64,000 nucleotides of DNA, from assembly GCA_900548405.1 (NCBI GenBank), contig UNSJ01000002.1, positions 1 through 64,000 on the forward strand. The letters are read 5' to 3'. This DNA comes from Candidatus Gastranaerophilales bacterium (GTDB lineage: Bacteria > Cyanobacteriota > Vampirovibrionia > Gastranaerophilales > Gastranaerophilaceae). Within the stretch, counting starts at the first letter, position 1, and every line of letters starts with the position of its first letter. This document shows, in pieces, positions 46,067 to 55,367 of the stretch. Position numbers and translations under genes: made by a program. Below the pieces are notes generated by a model. It ran no database searches. It saw only the letters and a list, made by a program, of their open reading frames with translations, and was not told the origin of the DNA.

Positions 46067-46708
46067 TTAATCGTGTTCTGCTGCTATAAATTTGTAAGCA
46101 TAAGCTGCAATTGCTCCTCCAGCAAGGTTTGCAAGAATAGTAATCCAAACAAGATTAAATTTTGCTGCTTTCATAATAAGAAGTCCTAATGCAACAGCAG
46201 GGTTAAATGCTCCAAGACAAGTTCCTAATGTTGCAAAGATAGCAGTTGCAAGTGTGCCTCCGATTGCAAGTCCGTAAAAAGAATTACCTTCAGTAGATTT
46301 TGATGTTGCAGTACTCAGAACAACAAAACATAATGCAAACGTGAATAATAATTCACATATAATCATTGCAGGAATACTGAAATTAATTTCATCCGAATAC
46401 GGTGGTACTGCTACTAAATAGAGCACAACTCCGGCTGCTGCCGCTGCACCTAAGATTTGTGCTATGGCATAAGGGATAAACTGTTTCCAGCTTAAAGCTC
46501 CTTTAATACAAGCTGCAAAAGAAACAGCAGGGTTGTAATGACCTCCTGAAATTCTTCCGCCTGCATAAACCATTACCATAAGTGCCAACCCTATTGCTAT
46601 TGGAGGGATTGAGCCTCGTCCGTTAGGAAATATTGAACATCCGATTGTTAAGAATAAAAAGAATGTTCCGATAAATTCCATAAGGTATTTTCTAAATAGT
46701 TCTTTCAT
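46067..46708 (-). CDS. Aquaporin / MIP-family channel
   Basis: About 213 residues with six hydrophobic segments and both NPA half-helix motifs (GGHYNPAVSF and GAFNPAVALG), plus the first-helix Glu (EFIGTFFLFL). It conducts water or small neutral solutes such as glycerol across the inner membrane; the selectivity cannot be fixed here. The frame opens at 46771; AAAGGAG places the ATG at 46708. No glycerol-use genes are adjacent. Confidence 0.92.
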   Translation of the reverse strand: MKELFRKYLMEFIGTFFLFLTIGCSIFPNGRGSIPPIAIGLALMVMVYAGGRISGGHYNPAVSFAACIKGALSWKQFIPYAIAQILGAAAAAGVVLYLVAVPPYSDEINFSIPAMIICELLFTFALCFVVLSTATSKSTEGNSFYGLAIGGTLATAIFATLGTCLGAFNPAVALGLLIMKAAKFNLVWITILANLAGGAIAAYAYKFIAAEHD

Positions 46709-46805
46709 ATAAATCTCCTTTTTCGGTAAAAATTCTAACATATATAAAAAGTTTATGCAATTAATCTTCATACTAATATCAAATATTTTATGGTATAAAT
46801 ATTTT

Positions 46806-47546
46806 ATGTTTTATTTTAGCGAAATTAACGGAAAAAGAATTTTAAAAAGCAGTCTGCTTGATGGTTTGAACCACTTTTTTACAACGAGAGAAAGCGTTAT
46901 AAAAACAAAAGAACCTGATTTTGAAAAGGTTGTTCTTGAAAATAAAAAAGACATTTGTAAATTTTTAGGAATTGAAGAGGTGAATTTAATTCATCCGTCA
47001 CAAACTCATACATCAAATGTTGATGTTGCAAAAGCATGTATGTCGTCTTATCCTGATACCGACGGTCTTATTTTAACCAATAAACAGCAGGCGGTGTTTT
47101 TGAACTTTGCTGACTGTACGCCTGTAATAATTTATGACAGCAAAAATCACATCGGGGCGGTTTCGCATGCAGGGTGGAGAGGAACTGCGGGCATGATTGC
47201 GTCCAAGACCGTTCAAAAAATGGTTGATGAATACGCCTCAAACCCGAAGGATTTGAAAGCTGCAATCGGACCTGCAATATCTTTCTGTTGTTACAATGTA
47301 GGAGAAGATGTGTACAGAAAGCTTTCTGCATCCGTGAAAGATTTTGAAGGATTGTCAGAGATACGTCAGGGTGATATTTTTGTCGACTTAAAAGGTATTA
47401 ATAAAAGACAGCTCGTTGAAGCGGGGCTTGATGAAAATAATATTGATGTCTGTCCTTATTGTACTGTTTGCAATAACAATTTGTTCTTTTCTTACAGGAA
47501 AGAGAATGCAACTACAAACAGACACAGCGCGGTTATAAAGTTATAA
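46806..47546 (+). CDS. Laccase-domain (YfiH/YlmD-type) purine nucleoside phosphorylase
   Basis: This is a 246-residue protein with the family motifs HPSQTHTSNV, NFADCTPVIIYD, VSHAGWRGTA, IGPAISFCCYNVG and CTVCNNNLFFSYRKE. These once-named polyphenol oxidases act on purine nucleosides (phosphorolysis and deamination). The frame opens at 46755, but the domain begins at the ATG at 46806; TATAAA (46794-46799) ends 6 nt before it and no Shine-Dalgarno is present. It overlaps the convergent pabA by 14 nt. Confidence 0.9.
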   Translation: MFYFSEINGKRILKSSLLDGLNHFFTTRESVIKTKEPDFEKVVLENKKDICKFLGIEEVNLIHPSQTHTSNVDVAKACMSSYPDTDGLILTNKQQAVFLNFADCTPVIIYDSKNHIGAVSHAGWRGTAGMIASKTVQKMVDEYASNPKDLKAAIGPAISFCCYNVGEDVYRKLSASVKDFEGLSEIRQGDIFVDLKGINKRQLVEAGLDENNIDVCPYCTVCNNNLFFSYRKENATTNRHSAVIKL

Positions 47547-48090
47547 AATTTCTGAGTATTTCATGACCGTATTCCGTAAGAATAGCTTCAGGATGAAATT
47601 GTACGCCGTAAACGGGAAAGGTTTTATGCTCTATTGCCATAATGGTTTTGTCTTTTGTGCGCGCAGTAACCTTTAATTCATCGGTTAAACCTTCAACAAC
47701 AAGAGAATGATATCTGGTTGCATTAAAGCCTTGTTTTAAACCTTTAAATATTTTACAGGTGTCGTCAAAATAAATTTCAGAGGTTTTTCCATGTGTCGGA
47801 GCTTGTGATTTTGTGACTTTGCCGCCGAAAAACTGTGCTATGCATTGATGTCCCAGACAAATCCCTAAAATTTTTTTTGTTTTATAAAATTCTTTTATAA
47901 CATCCATAGAAATTCCAGCAGTGTCGGGATTACCAGCTCCGGGTGAAATGATAATCCTTTGAAAATCAATGTTTTTTAATTCGTTGATTGTAATCTTGTC
48001 GTTTTCAAATACTTTAGGCTCCACACCGAGTTCTTTAAGATATTGAACTATGTTGTAGGTAAATGAATCGTAATTATCTATCAAAATCAT
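47533..48090 (-). CDS. pabA: Aminodeoxychorismate/anthranilate synthase glutamine amidotransferase
   Basis: This is a 185-residue class I glutamine amidotransferase: the glycine loop SPGAGNPDTAG, the nucleophile Cys in LGICLGHQ and the HPEA catalytic His/Glu. It hydrolyses Gln to supply NH3 to the partner synthase. As it overlaps (ATGA) the PabB-PabC fusion gene upstream, its partner is that enzyme and the route is PABA for folate, rather than tryptophan. Confidence 0.93.
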   Translation of the reverse strand: MILIDNYDSFTYNIVQYLKELGVEPKVFENDKITINELKNIDFQRIIISPGAGNPDTAGISMDVIKEFYKTKKILGICLGHQCIAQFFGGKVTKSQAPTHGKTSEIYFDDTCKIFKGLKQGFNATRYHSLVVEGLTDELKVTARTKDKTIMAIEHKTFPVYGVQFHPEAILTEYGHEILRNFITL

Positions 48091-49700
48091 AATTTTACCT
48101 CAACAATCTTTCGCACTGAGTTTATGCAGAAAATTTTTTCTGCTTTATCAAGGTCGGATTTGTATAGAATTTTTTCGGTGACATTTTTCATTGATTGCCT
48201 GAAAATCCCGTTTAGTAAACCGCATTTTACTGGCGGCGTAAAAAGTTTTCCGTTAATTTCCAAAACTATATTGCTTCTTGAACCTTCCGTGAGTTCGCCT
48301 TTTTCGTTGAAAAATATTTCGTCAAAAACTTCTCCTCTTGCTATTTTTTGCATGCTGTCAAAATAGTATGGGCGGTAAGTTGTTTTGTGGTATAAAAAAT
48401 CGTTTTTGCTGTTTACAATAATAGAAGAAATTGTTATTTTGTTTGTTTTGCAGGGATGTAGTTCTTTATACTCCTGCTTTATTGTGCCATCTTTGCTCAA
48501 CAACAATCTTACTATTCCGTCATTTTCAGGTTTAAGACGTGGCTTTGTAAAGTTAAACCCGTAATGTTTTGCGGAATTTTCCATCCTTTTAAAATGTTCT
48601 GCTTCTAATAAAAGTTTGCCGTTTTCTACAAGTATGGTTTCGATTATTTGAAATTCTTCGTTAAGAAATTTTGTTTTGGTTAAAGTTTCTTCCCACTCGT
48701 CTTGAATGTCGGAATCCCAAACGATTGCACCGCCTGCTCTGTATCTGAAATTTGTTTCGTTGTCGGATTTCTGCAAAATTCTAATCGGCACGCTGAAAAT
48801 AGTTTCTTTTGGTGAAATTATTCCGATAGCTCCGCAGTAGATATCGCGCGAACCTTTTTCTACTCTATCAATAATCCTCATAGTGCTTATTTTCGGTGCA
48901 CCTGTAATCGAGCCGCAGGGAAATATTGCTTTGAAAATTTCATAAAGCGTCACATCTTCCTTCAAGTCTGCTTCTATTTGCGAAGTCATTTGGTGAAGTG
49001 TTTTGTGAGTTTCAATTTCAAAGAGTTTTGAAACTTTTATGGAACCTGTTTTTGCAATTCTTCCTAAATCGTTTCGCAAAAGGTCTACAATCATAACATT
49101 TTCGGCGCGGTTTTTTTCATCGTTTTGCAAGAATTTTTTAAGTCTTTCATCCTCATCTTTGGACTTTCCGCGCTTAATTGTTCCCTTCATAGGTTTTGTA
49201 ACGATGTGCTTATTTTTTAGAGTAAAAAACAACTCGGGCGAAAATGAAAGCACGGTATCAAATTCATTTTTCAGATAAAAATTATACGGAGTTTTTTGTT
49301 TTTTCAAAAGATACTGGTAAAGTTCAAAATCATCTCCGTCAAACGGAATTTCAAACTCGTAAGTGTAATTAACCTCATAGGTGTTGCCTTGAGAAATTTC
49401 GTCTTTAATCTCTGTAATCGCTTTTGAATATTCATCAAAACTTACACAGGGCTTAGGGTTCAGTATAAAACTTTTTTCTGATTTCGGCAGGAATTCTTCG
49501 TAATTTTCAAACACTTCAAAATATAAAAGAGGCAGGTCTGAATTTTGTTTTGAGAACGCTTCATATCTCAAATAACCTGCCAGATAATATTTTTTTCCGA
49601 GTTCTTCTATCTCGCAAAAAGCTTTTTGCAATTCATCTTTTGAAAACGCTTTTATTGTCTTTATTGAATTTGTAAATAATTTATCTGAAAATATTATCAT
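48087..49700 (-). CDS. pabB: Aminodeoxychorismate synthase-lyase fusion (PabB-PabC)
   Basis: This is a 537-residue protein. The N-terminal PabB chorismate-binding domain has the catalytic Lys motif TKPMKGT and the MIVDLLRNDLGR, FPCGSITGAPK and CGAIGI blocks. From about residue 330 a fold-type IV PLP enzyme (aminodeoxychorismate lyase) follows, with EGSRSNIVLEINGKLFTPP. The fusion makes and then cleaves ADC to 4-aminobenzoate and pyruvate. TATACT (49707-49712) ends 6 nt before the ATG, so the message is probably leaderless. With pabA it is next to the aryl-polyene-like cluster. Confidence 0.92.
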   Translation of the reverse strand: MIIFSDKLFTNSIKTIKAFSKDELQKAFCEIEELGKKYYLAGYLRYEAFSKQNSDLPLLYFEVFENYEEFLPKSEKSFILNPKPCVSFDEYSKAITEIKDEISQGNTYEVNYTYEFEIPFDGDDFELYQYLLKKQKTPYNFYLKNEFDTVLSFSPELFFTLKNKHIVTKPMKGTIKRGKSKDEDERLKKFLQNDEKNRAENVMIVDLLRNDLGRIAKTGSIKVSKLFEIETHKTLHQMTSQIEADLKEDVTLYEIFKAIFPCGSITGAPKISTMRIIDRVEKGSRDIYCGAIGIISPKETIFSVPIRILQKSDNETNFRYRAGGAIVWDSDIQDEWEETLTKTKFLNEEFQIIETILVENGKLLLEAEHFKRMENSAKHYGFNFTKPRLKPENDGIVRLLLSKDGTIKQEYKELHPCKTNKITISSIIVNSKNDFLYHKTTYRPYYFDSMQKIARGEVFDEIFFNEKGELTEGSRSNIVLEINGKLFTPPVKCGLLNGIFRQSMKNVTEKILYKSDLDKAEKIFCINSVRKIVEVKL

Positions 49701-49744
49701 AACTTGAGTATAACAAAATTTTTGTTATAATTAAACAGGAGGTT

Positions 49745-50056
49745 ATGATGAAAAAACAAATTATTTTAGGAATGCTTTTATCATTTATTGTTCTTCCTGC
49801 ATTTGCGGAGGAAGAAATCCATATAAATCAAAACTCAATGAAAAGTTTTTCGGGAACATACCAAACCGCGCGTCCAAAATATCCTCCATTATCTGCTGCT
49901 GATGAAGTTATGAAAAATGAAATGAGCGCTGAGTCTGATTCAAAGGTAGACAAGGCAAAAATGCCAATGCAGATGAACGCTTTTACTCAAAACTATGACA
50001 GCTCAAACAGTATGATGATGATGCAGAATGTTATGCCTAATATGATGGGATATTAA
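49745..50056 (+). CDS. Exported Met-rich hypothetical protein
   Basis: This is a 103-residue protein with a signal peptide (QIILGMLLSFIVLPAFAEE) and a mature chain with a Met-rich end (NSMMMMQNVMPNMMGY) and Pro/Tyr patches. Met-rich tails often bind copper or act as oxidant sinks, but that is only a guess. AGGAGG precedes the ATG/ATG pair at 49745/49748. It overlaps the convergent nucleotidyltransferase by 4 nt. Confidence 0.6.
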   Translation: MMKKQIILGMLLSFIVLPAFAEEEIHINQNSMKSFSGTYQTARPKYPPLSAADEVMKNEMSAESDSKVDKAKMPMQMNAFTQNYDSSNSMMMMQNVMPNMMGY

Positions 50057-50718
50057 TATCGGGTCAGATTTTTTTTAGTCCAGTTTAAAAGTTTTTCAAA
50101 ATAAAAATCAGGGTTAACACTGAAATCGAGTGACTTCATGTTTATGCATATAGTCAGCATTTCTCTGTCTTCACCTTGCAAAAGCTCAAGTAATTCCTGT
50201 TTTGTTTCTATGTATTTGTAATTGTCTATATAGTACTCGGTTTGAAGAATGTAAAAGACGTTTTTATATCCCTGTTTTAAAGTTTCAATCAAATTGTTTT
50301 CAAATAAATAACTGTGGCTGAGCATGTGATAAAGGTTAGCAATATTTGTTTGAACGGCCGGAATTGCATCGGTTCGTTTAATCAGCGGCACAAAATCTTT
50401 AAATTCTCCGTATAATGAAACGGTATCATTAAACAGCTGGAAAAGTTCGTATTTAGGCCAATGATAAATTTCATCCAAACCTGATACAAAACCGCATGCT
50501 TTTTCTTTAAACGGCATTGACAGAATTATCTTGTGATAGCTTTGCAAATCGTTTAACTGTATTTTATCTAATATAACAATTACGTCTACATCGCTGGTAT
50601 CAGTAGCTTCATTACGTTTGTAGCTTCCTTGCAGACCAATAAATTTGATTCTTCCCTCAAAAGTATCAAACAATTTTTTTGTTAGTTCGCCAAGCCATTC
50701 TTCAAGATTAAATTCCAT
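50053..50718 (-). CDS. Nucleotidyltransferase-domain protein
   Basis: About 221 residues with a pol-beta-type nucleotidyltransferase start (GLQGSYKRNEATDTSDVDVIVIL) with the GS and DxD metal residues, then an all-helical C-terminal half (HxLSHSYLFENNL...). The layout is like minimal MNT/HEPN or aminoglycoside-type nucleotidyltransferases; substrate unknown. The frame opens at 50799; AGAGG fixes the ATG at 50718. It lies 16 nt after the LpxL-like gene on the same strand, so it is transcribed with the aryl-polyene arm, but a biosynthetic role is not evident. Confidence 0.75.
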   Translation of the reverse strand: MEFNLEEWLGELTKKLFDTFEGRIKFIGLQGSYKRNEATDTSDVDVIVILDKIQLNDLQSYHKIILSMPFKEKACGFVSGLDEIYHWPKYELFQLFNDTVSLYGEFKDFVPLIKRTDAIPAVQTNIANLYHMLSHSYLFENNLIETLKQGYKNVFYILQTEYYIDNYKYIETKQELLELLQGEDREMLTICINMKSLDFSVNPDFYFEKLLNWTKKNLTRY

Positions 50719-50734
50719 AAACACCTCTTTTGGA

Positions 50735-51637
50735 TTATACATTAAAGAAATCATAAAAATGATAAAATTGGTATGGGTATTTTGATGTAAGTTTTTCAAG
50801 AAATTTTACATACTGCCGTTCTAATTCCTCAAGCTTTTCTTGACGTTTTCCGATAAATTCGAATTTTTGAATATGAATAGCATATTTGTCATGTTTTTCT
50901 TTGGTGCAGGCAATAAAATATATTGGTGCTCCCATTAACATACCAAACTTAAATGCTCCTATCGGAAAATTAACTTTTCTGCCGAGAAAATCTGTTTGAA
51001 ATACAGCATTGTCATTGTTCGGTGCAATCCTGTCGCCTGCCATAAAAATAATTTCACCGCTATCAAGTTTATCTTTTAGTTCAATTGAGGTTGTCAAATC
51101 AATTTCTTCAACAGGGTAAGTTACAATTGGATTGTCAGAAGAAATTTTGTCAATAAAGCTTTTGAAAATTTTGCACTGTTTTGCTTCCAGAAACAAATTA
51201 ACTTTTATATCTTCAATAACAGTGCCTGACCTGAAAAAAGTACGCATTGCGTTGATATTTCCAAGATGCGAACAGAGAAAATATATCCCTTTTTTATCAA
51301 GCAAATCTTTATATAACATTTCTCTTTGAGCTTCATCAGCAAAGTAAATATTTTTGAACGGAAAGTTATCCGTAAACATTTCCATTTTATCAACCAGAGC
51401 GTAAGCGTAGCTTAAGAAATGCTTGAATGTATCTTTTGCTGCAGCTTTGCCTGCTGCAACTTTAAGATATTTTTCGGAACATTTTCTGATTTTTGGTGCT
51501 CCTAAAAATGCAAAAAGGGTTACAAAAAAAACAATAAACTTAACGGCATTTTTCCCCGCGAGTTTATAAATATACCACAGGAGCATTAATCTTTTGTGTC
51601 CTGCCGCCTGTTCTTTAACTTCATACCATTTTAACAT
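50735..51637 (-). CDS. LpxL/HtrB-like lipid acyltransferase of the polyene cluster
   Basis: About 300 residues with an N-terminal membrane anchor and the acyltransferase core (GIYFLCSHLGNINAMRTFF, EIIFMAGDRIAPNN, FPIGAFKFGMLMGAPIYFIAC). The HLGN His is the expected catalytic site of lipid A secondary acyltransferases. In aryl-polyene clusters such enzymes are thought to attach the polyene acid to a lipid. An in-frame TTG at 51646 could also start it; the ATG at 51637 overlaps the methyltransferase stop. Confidence 0.8.
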   Translation of the reverse strand: MLKWYEVKEQAAGHKRLMLLWYIYKLAGKNAVKFIVFFVTLFAFLGAPKIRKCSEKYLKVAAGKAAAKDTFKHFLSYAYALVDKMEMFTDNFPFKNIYFADEAQREMLYKDLLDKKGIYFLCSHLGNINAMRTFFRSGTVIEDIKVNLFLEAKQCKIFKSFIDKISSDNPIVTYPVEEIDLTTSIELKDKLDSGEIIFMAGDRIAPNNDNAVFQTDFLGRKVNFPIGAFKFGMLMGAPIYFIACTKEKHDKYAIHIQKFEFIGKRQEKLEELERQYVKFLEKLTSKYPYQFYHFYDFFNV

Positions 51638-52695
51638 TTTGTGCAAGCAACCTCTAAAAGTGTATAATCGTGAACGCCGACATTTTCATATTTTTCCTGA
51701 AGTTTCAGCCCTGCTTTTTCGATGAGTTCAAGCATTCTTTTTTCCGAGTACATTTTGCTTTTACCGTTTGCCATGCAGGTAAAATAGAGTGAAATATGTA
51801 CAAGTGAATACGTTGCACCGTCAAAAATCTGCTTGTCCGTAAACGGCTCAAGAATATAAATCCTTGTGTCATCAGACATTGAATTTTTAATGTTTGATAA
51901 AATTGTTATAATCTGTTCTTCCGAGAAACAATCCAAAAACTGGCTCATAAATACAGCGCCTGAAATTTTCGGAAACCTTGATGATTTATCAAGTACATCT
52001 ATTCCGTAAAAATTCAGCCTGTCATTTTTAAGATTTTTCTTTGCTGCTTCTATATTTTCAGGCAAATCTATCATATTTACTTTACATTCAGGATTGAACT
52101 CAAGGCAGGCACGTTCGAATTTTCCTGTGTTACCGCCGATATCAAAGATTTGAGGTGTTGGTTTTTGGAAAATAATTTTCAAAGCTTCCTCAAAACATCT
52201 ATCGGAATAAAAATGGTCAAATTCAAACCAGCTTTTTTTCATTTTTTCAGGCAGAATTTGAAGTATATTATAGATTGTTTGATGCTCCCCGATAAATTTC
52301 TTCAATCCTTTGGGTTCTTCGTCTTTAAATGATTGCGTAAGCTCTGATGCGCCTAAATAGCATACATCTTTTACAAAATTGAAATTCACCCTTGTCATTT
52401 CGTTATTCAAAAAAGCATCGGCAACGGCTGTGTTCGTGTATATATTATCGTTTTTGGAGATTACACCTGCACACAATGCTGTTTCCAAAAGCGTTTCAGC
52501 CGTATATTTTGATATTTTGCAGTGTTCAATAATTCTTTCCAAACTTGACGGATTATCTTGCAGATAACTTAAAATTCCTAATTCCAGCATTGATGCCACA
52601 GCCTGAAATGTGAAAGGTGCAAAGGCTATTTTTTGAGCATCGGCAAGTGCTTTAACCTGCGGTGATACGTTTCTTTTAATTCTTCTATACTTCAT
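51631..52695 (-). CDS. SAM-dependent methyltransferase (O-methyltransferase family 2 type)
   Basis: This is a 354-residue protein. The N-terminal winged-helix dimerisation region (ALADAQKIAFAPFTFQAVASMLELGILSYL) and the SAM fold (FDIGGNTGKFERACLEFNP, VNMIDLPENIEAAKK) match acetylserotonin-type methyltransferases. In aryl-polyene clusters a methyltransferase decorates the aryl head group, the likely role here. TATAAT (52702-52707) with TTGTAT 17 nt upstream ends 6 nt before the ATG, so it may also have its own promoter inside the operon. Confidence 0.82.
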   Translation of the reverse strand: MKYRRIKRNVSPQVKALADAQKIAFAPFTFQAVASMLELGILSYLQDNPSSLERIIEHCKISKYTAETLLETALCAGVISKNDNIYTNTAVADAFLNNEMTRVNFNFVKDVCYLGASELTQSFKDEEPKGLKKFIGEHQTIYNILQILPEKMKKSWFEFDHFYSDRCFEEALKIIFQKPTPQIFDIGGNTGKFERACLEFNPECKVNMIDLPENIEAAKKNLKNDRLNFYGIDVLDKSSRFPKISGAVFMSQFLDCFSEEQIITILSNIKNSMSDDTRIYILEPFTDKQIFDGATYSLVHISLYFTCMANGKSKMYSEKRMLELIEKAGLKLQEKYENVGVHDYTLLEVACTKC

Positions 52696-52701
52696 AAAAA
52701 G

Positions 52702-52730
52702 ATTATATCATCTATCTTTTATGCATACAA
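52702..52730 (-). promoter_or_regulatory. Predicted internal promoter before the methyltransferase gene
   Basis: On the minus strand TTGTAT (52730-52725), 17-nt spacer, TATAAT (52707-52702), then 6 nt to the ATG. It lies at the end of the MMPL exporter gene, so the last three genes of the arm may be transcribed separately. Confidence 0.5.
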
Positions 52731-54855
52731 GGCTGAAAATATAAGAGAACAAAAGCCCTGTTGCAAGAATAATTCCAAGTGAACTGATTAGCTTGAAGCC
52801 TGTCAATGCAAGCAGTGTGAATGAGAAAACACTTGTCAGGCATGAAATTAATACTGCATCTGCGGATTTTTTAGCTCCGCCGAATCTGAAAACAGAGTAA
52901 TCCAAACCGAAACCTATAATTAAGAACACTGCTATGATGTGGAAAAGATTTACCGGTTGGTTAAAAATTCCTAAAAGTCCCAGTGAAACTCCCCCTGCAA
53001 GTATTGAAGGGAGAACAATTTTACCCGCTGATTTGAAATTATATATTTTAGCCAGCAGCAGATAAAGTATCGCAAAAATCGGAAGTAAAAGACTTAAACA
53101 AATTATTCTGCATTTTTTTATTTGAGAAGAGATGTCTTTTTGGAAATTTATTACTCTGCTTCCGTTAATTTCTCCTCCTTCATATCCGAATGCTGCAACT
53201 ATTGACGTGTTTTCATTAATTAAAAAATTATTTTTTAAAGCTTCAAATTTGATATTGTAATTAAGAGGGTAAGGAGTTAAAGCTTCATCAATAACTTCTC
53301 TGCGTTTATCAGACGGCAAAAATACTGCATAATCGTTAAGTCTTTTCAGGTATAATTCTTTTTTCAGATTTTGGACTGATTTTTGTCTTTTTAAAGAAGG
53401 AAGATATTTGCTTAATGATTGAAATTCAACATTATTTTTGCTTAATTCGTAAGTAATACTTTCTTCTTTTTCCAGAAGTTCTTGAAGATTTTTGCCTTCG
53501 ATAACAAAAATTGACATCATTTCATTTGATTTTATCAATTCGCTTTGAAGTTTTTCTGCATTTAAAAGATGTTTCGGCGGTACATACATGTTTTTAATAT
53601 TGTCATCAAAATGAATTCTAAATAAGCCGACAGCAATTATAATTCCTGCTGCAATCAGGATTGGTTTAGTAAATTTTTCAGGGATAGAAAAATGTTTTAT
53701 ATGCGCAGGATTATATATATTTGTACAGAATAGAGGATAAAACAGGATTACAAAAAGATAAACCGTTGCTAATCCGGTAACCGTGAATACTGCAATTTGT
53801 TTCAATAAAATAAAGTTGGAAAACAGCATTACAATAAATGCGCTTGCAGTTGTCAAAAGACTTACGCTTAAACTTTTAAATATTTCTTTTATGACTTCAT
53901 CGCAAGATGTATCCTTTTCATGTGAAACAAAAAAGTGCAGTGTGTAATCAACGCAAATACCGATTAATGTTGTTGAAAATACAAATGTTAAAATATGAAC
54001 TGTCGGAAATATTAATGAGGTTACAAGAAAACCTGCCCATATACCTGCCCCGATTGTTACGGCTATTGGAAGAAGCGGTTTTAATGACCTGAAATAAAAA
54101 TAAATAAGTCCGATTATAAAAAGTGAGGATAAAATACAAATTAAATTTATTTCTCCGGCAGATTTAGTGCTTGCATAATACGAATGCACAGGAGTTCCTG
54201 TCAAATAAATTTTGACATCTTTTGTGCTCAACTCTTTTTGGAGAATAACAAGCCGTTTCACCTCTTCATTCATAATGCTTGGCGAAAGCGCAGTGTCACC
54301 GTCAACATTCAGCATTATAAGGCTGTAATACTTATCATTTAACTGTATAGGTGTAAAATTTGAGATATCATGCGTTGTGCTCAATGACATTACGTAATCT
54401 GTTAACAGAAGAAACGGATCGTCATCAATAGAACCAATAGGCTGCATTATCGGATTGTATAGCAGCTCTAACGCGTTGTGCTCAATTTGTTCGTAATTCT
54501 TTTCTCTTAAAAGTTTTTCGCTTTTAGTTGACAGCAATCCGTAATGATGCCTTTCATAATTTTCTATTATCCCTTTTATATCGGCATCAGATGTTTTCAT
54601 TTTTGTTTGGTCTATTTGTCCGTAATAATTTTTAGCTGTTGTTTCTGCAGTTTCTGCGCTGTCACTTTCCACAATTACATTAATTTTAGCGGAAAACTTT
54701 GTACTTAAATCTACAATTACTTTTTCGTTATTTGAAAAAATAGCTTTTAAAATATTTGTTTCGGTTTTAGGACGATGAAATATAATCAGCATTGAAAGAA
54801 ATGCCAATATAACAACAAAAAATATTCTTGATATTTTGGTTAATTTGTTCCGCAT
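52708..54855 (-). CDS. apeM: MMPL/RND-family exporter of the polyene cluster (ApeM-like)
   Basis: This is a 715-residue protein with about 12 membrane helices in the RND/MMPL arrangement: a first helix, a periplasmic loop of about 180 residues, a block of five helices (SSLFIIGLIYFYFRSLKPLLPIAVTIGAGIWAGF...), a second loop and a second block. The Asp in GICVDYTLHFF and the repeat GFGLDYSVFRFG are the usual proton-relay sites. It should move the lipidated product across the envelope using proton motive force. It overlaps the LolA-like gene by 16 nt. Confidence 0.88.
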   Translation of the reverse strand: MRNKLTKISRIFFVVILAFLSMLIIFHRPKTETNILKAIFSNNEKVIVDLSTKFSAKINVIVESDSAETAETTAKNYYGQIDQTKMKTSDADIKGIIENYERHHYGLLSTKSEKLLREKNYEQIEHNALELLYNPIMQPIGSIDDDPFLLLTDYVMSLSTTHDISNFTPIQLNDKYYSLIMLNVDGDTALSPSIMNEEVKRLVILQKELSTKDVKIYLTGTPVHSYYASTKSAGEINLICILSSLFIIGLIYFYFRSLKPLLPIAVTIGAGIWAGFLVTSLIFPTVHILTFVFSTTLIGICVDYTLHFFVSHEKDTSCDEVIKEIFKSLSVSLLTTASAFIVMLFSNFILLKQIAVFTVTGLATVYLFVILFYPLFCTNIYNPAHIKHFSIPEKFTKPILIAAGIIIAVGLFRIHFDDNIKNMYVPPKHLLNAEKLQSELIKSNEMMSIFVIEGKNLQELLEKEESITYELSKNNVEFQSLSKYLPSLKRQKSVQNLKKELYLKRLNDYAVFLPSDKRREVIDEALTPYPLNYNIKFEALKNNFLINENTSIVAAFGYEGGEINGSRVINFQKDISSQIKKCRIICLSLLLPIFAILYLLLAKIYNFKSAGKIVLPSILAGGVSLGLLGIFNQPVNLFHIIAVFLIIGFGLDYSVFRFGGAKKSADAVLISCLTSVFSFTLLALTGFKLISSLGIILATGLLFSYIFSLVCIKDR

Positions 54856-55367
54856 TTAAAGGAAATATCCGTAGTTCCGTTCTTTACTGTGGAAATTTTT
54901 ATCTGCTTAATATCGACCTGACCGTTTACAATTATGGTATTTATCTGTGTAGAAGCAGGAGAATTTTCTTTAGGTTTTAATCCTACTGTCCAGATATTAT
55001 TCTTCTTCATATAATATAAATCGAAATTTTTATCAAGGTATGAGTAATTTTTATTGGAAATCGCCATTATCACTTCATTCATCTGTTTGTTTTGGGCAGA
55101 TGTGTAAGAAACAGTTGATTTTATAGGGTATTCTGTTTCAAAGATTGCCCCTTTGCTTTTGATGAATTTAAAATTCCCGCCTGATTTTAAAGATGTTGAG
55201 CCGATAGTTTTTTCCTGAGTGAAAGTACAGACTGCATCTTTCAGTGAAGGCATATTTTTTGCTATGTTTTTACTTGTTTCGGGGTGTGAAAAAACGTTTT
55301 CCATTGCAAAACATATATTCGCACAAAGTATTACTATTAAAGTTAATATCCAAATTTTAAACTTCAT
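54840..55367 (-). CDS. apeL: LolA-like outer-membrane lipoprotein carrier (ApeL-like)
   Basis: This is a 175-residue protein with a signal peptide (WILTLIVILCANICFA), then the LolA-type start MPSLKDAVCTFTQEKTIGSTSLKSGGNFKFI and beta strands. It would shuttle the hydrophobic product through the periplasm to the outer membrane, together with the MMPL exporter. The start overlaps the thioesterase gene by 11 nt and the end overlaps apeM by 16 nt. Confidence 0.85.
   Translation of the reverse strand: MKFKIWILTLIVILCANICFAMENVFSHPETSKNIAKNMPSLKDAVCTFTQEKTIGSTSLKSGGNFKFIKSKGAIFETEYPIKSTVSYTSAQNKQMNEVIMAISNKNYSYLDKNFDLYYMKKNNIWTVGLKPKENSPASTQINTIIVNGQVDIKQIKISTVKNGTTDISFKCGTN

Noticed and set aside
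50053..50718. Nucleotidyltransferase as an MNT/HEPN toxin-antitoxin pair
   Set aside because: No separate HEPN gene is adjacent; the C-terminal helices are within the same protein and the gene follows the polyene arm.
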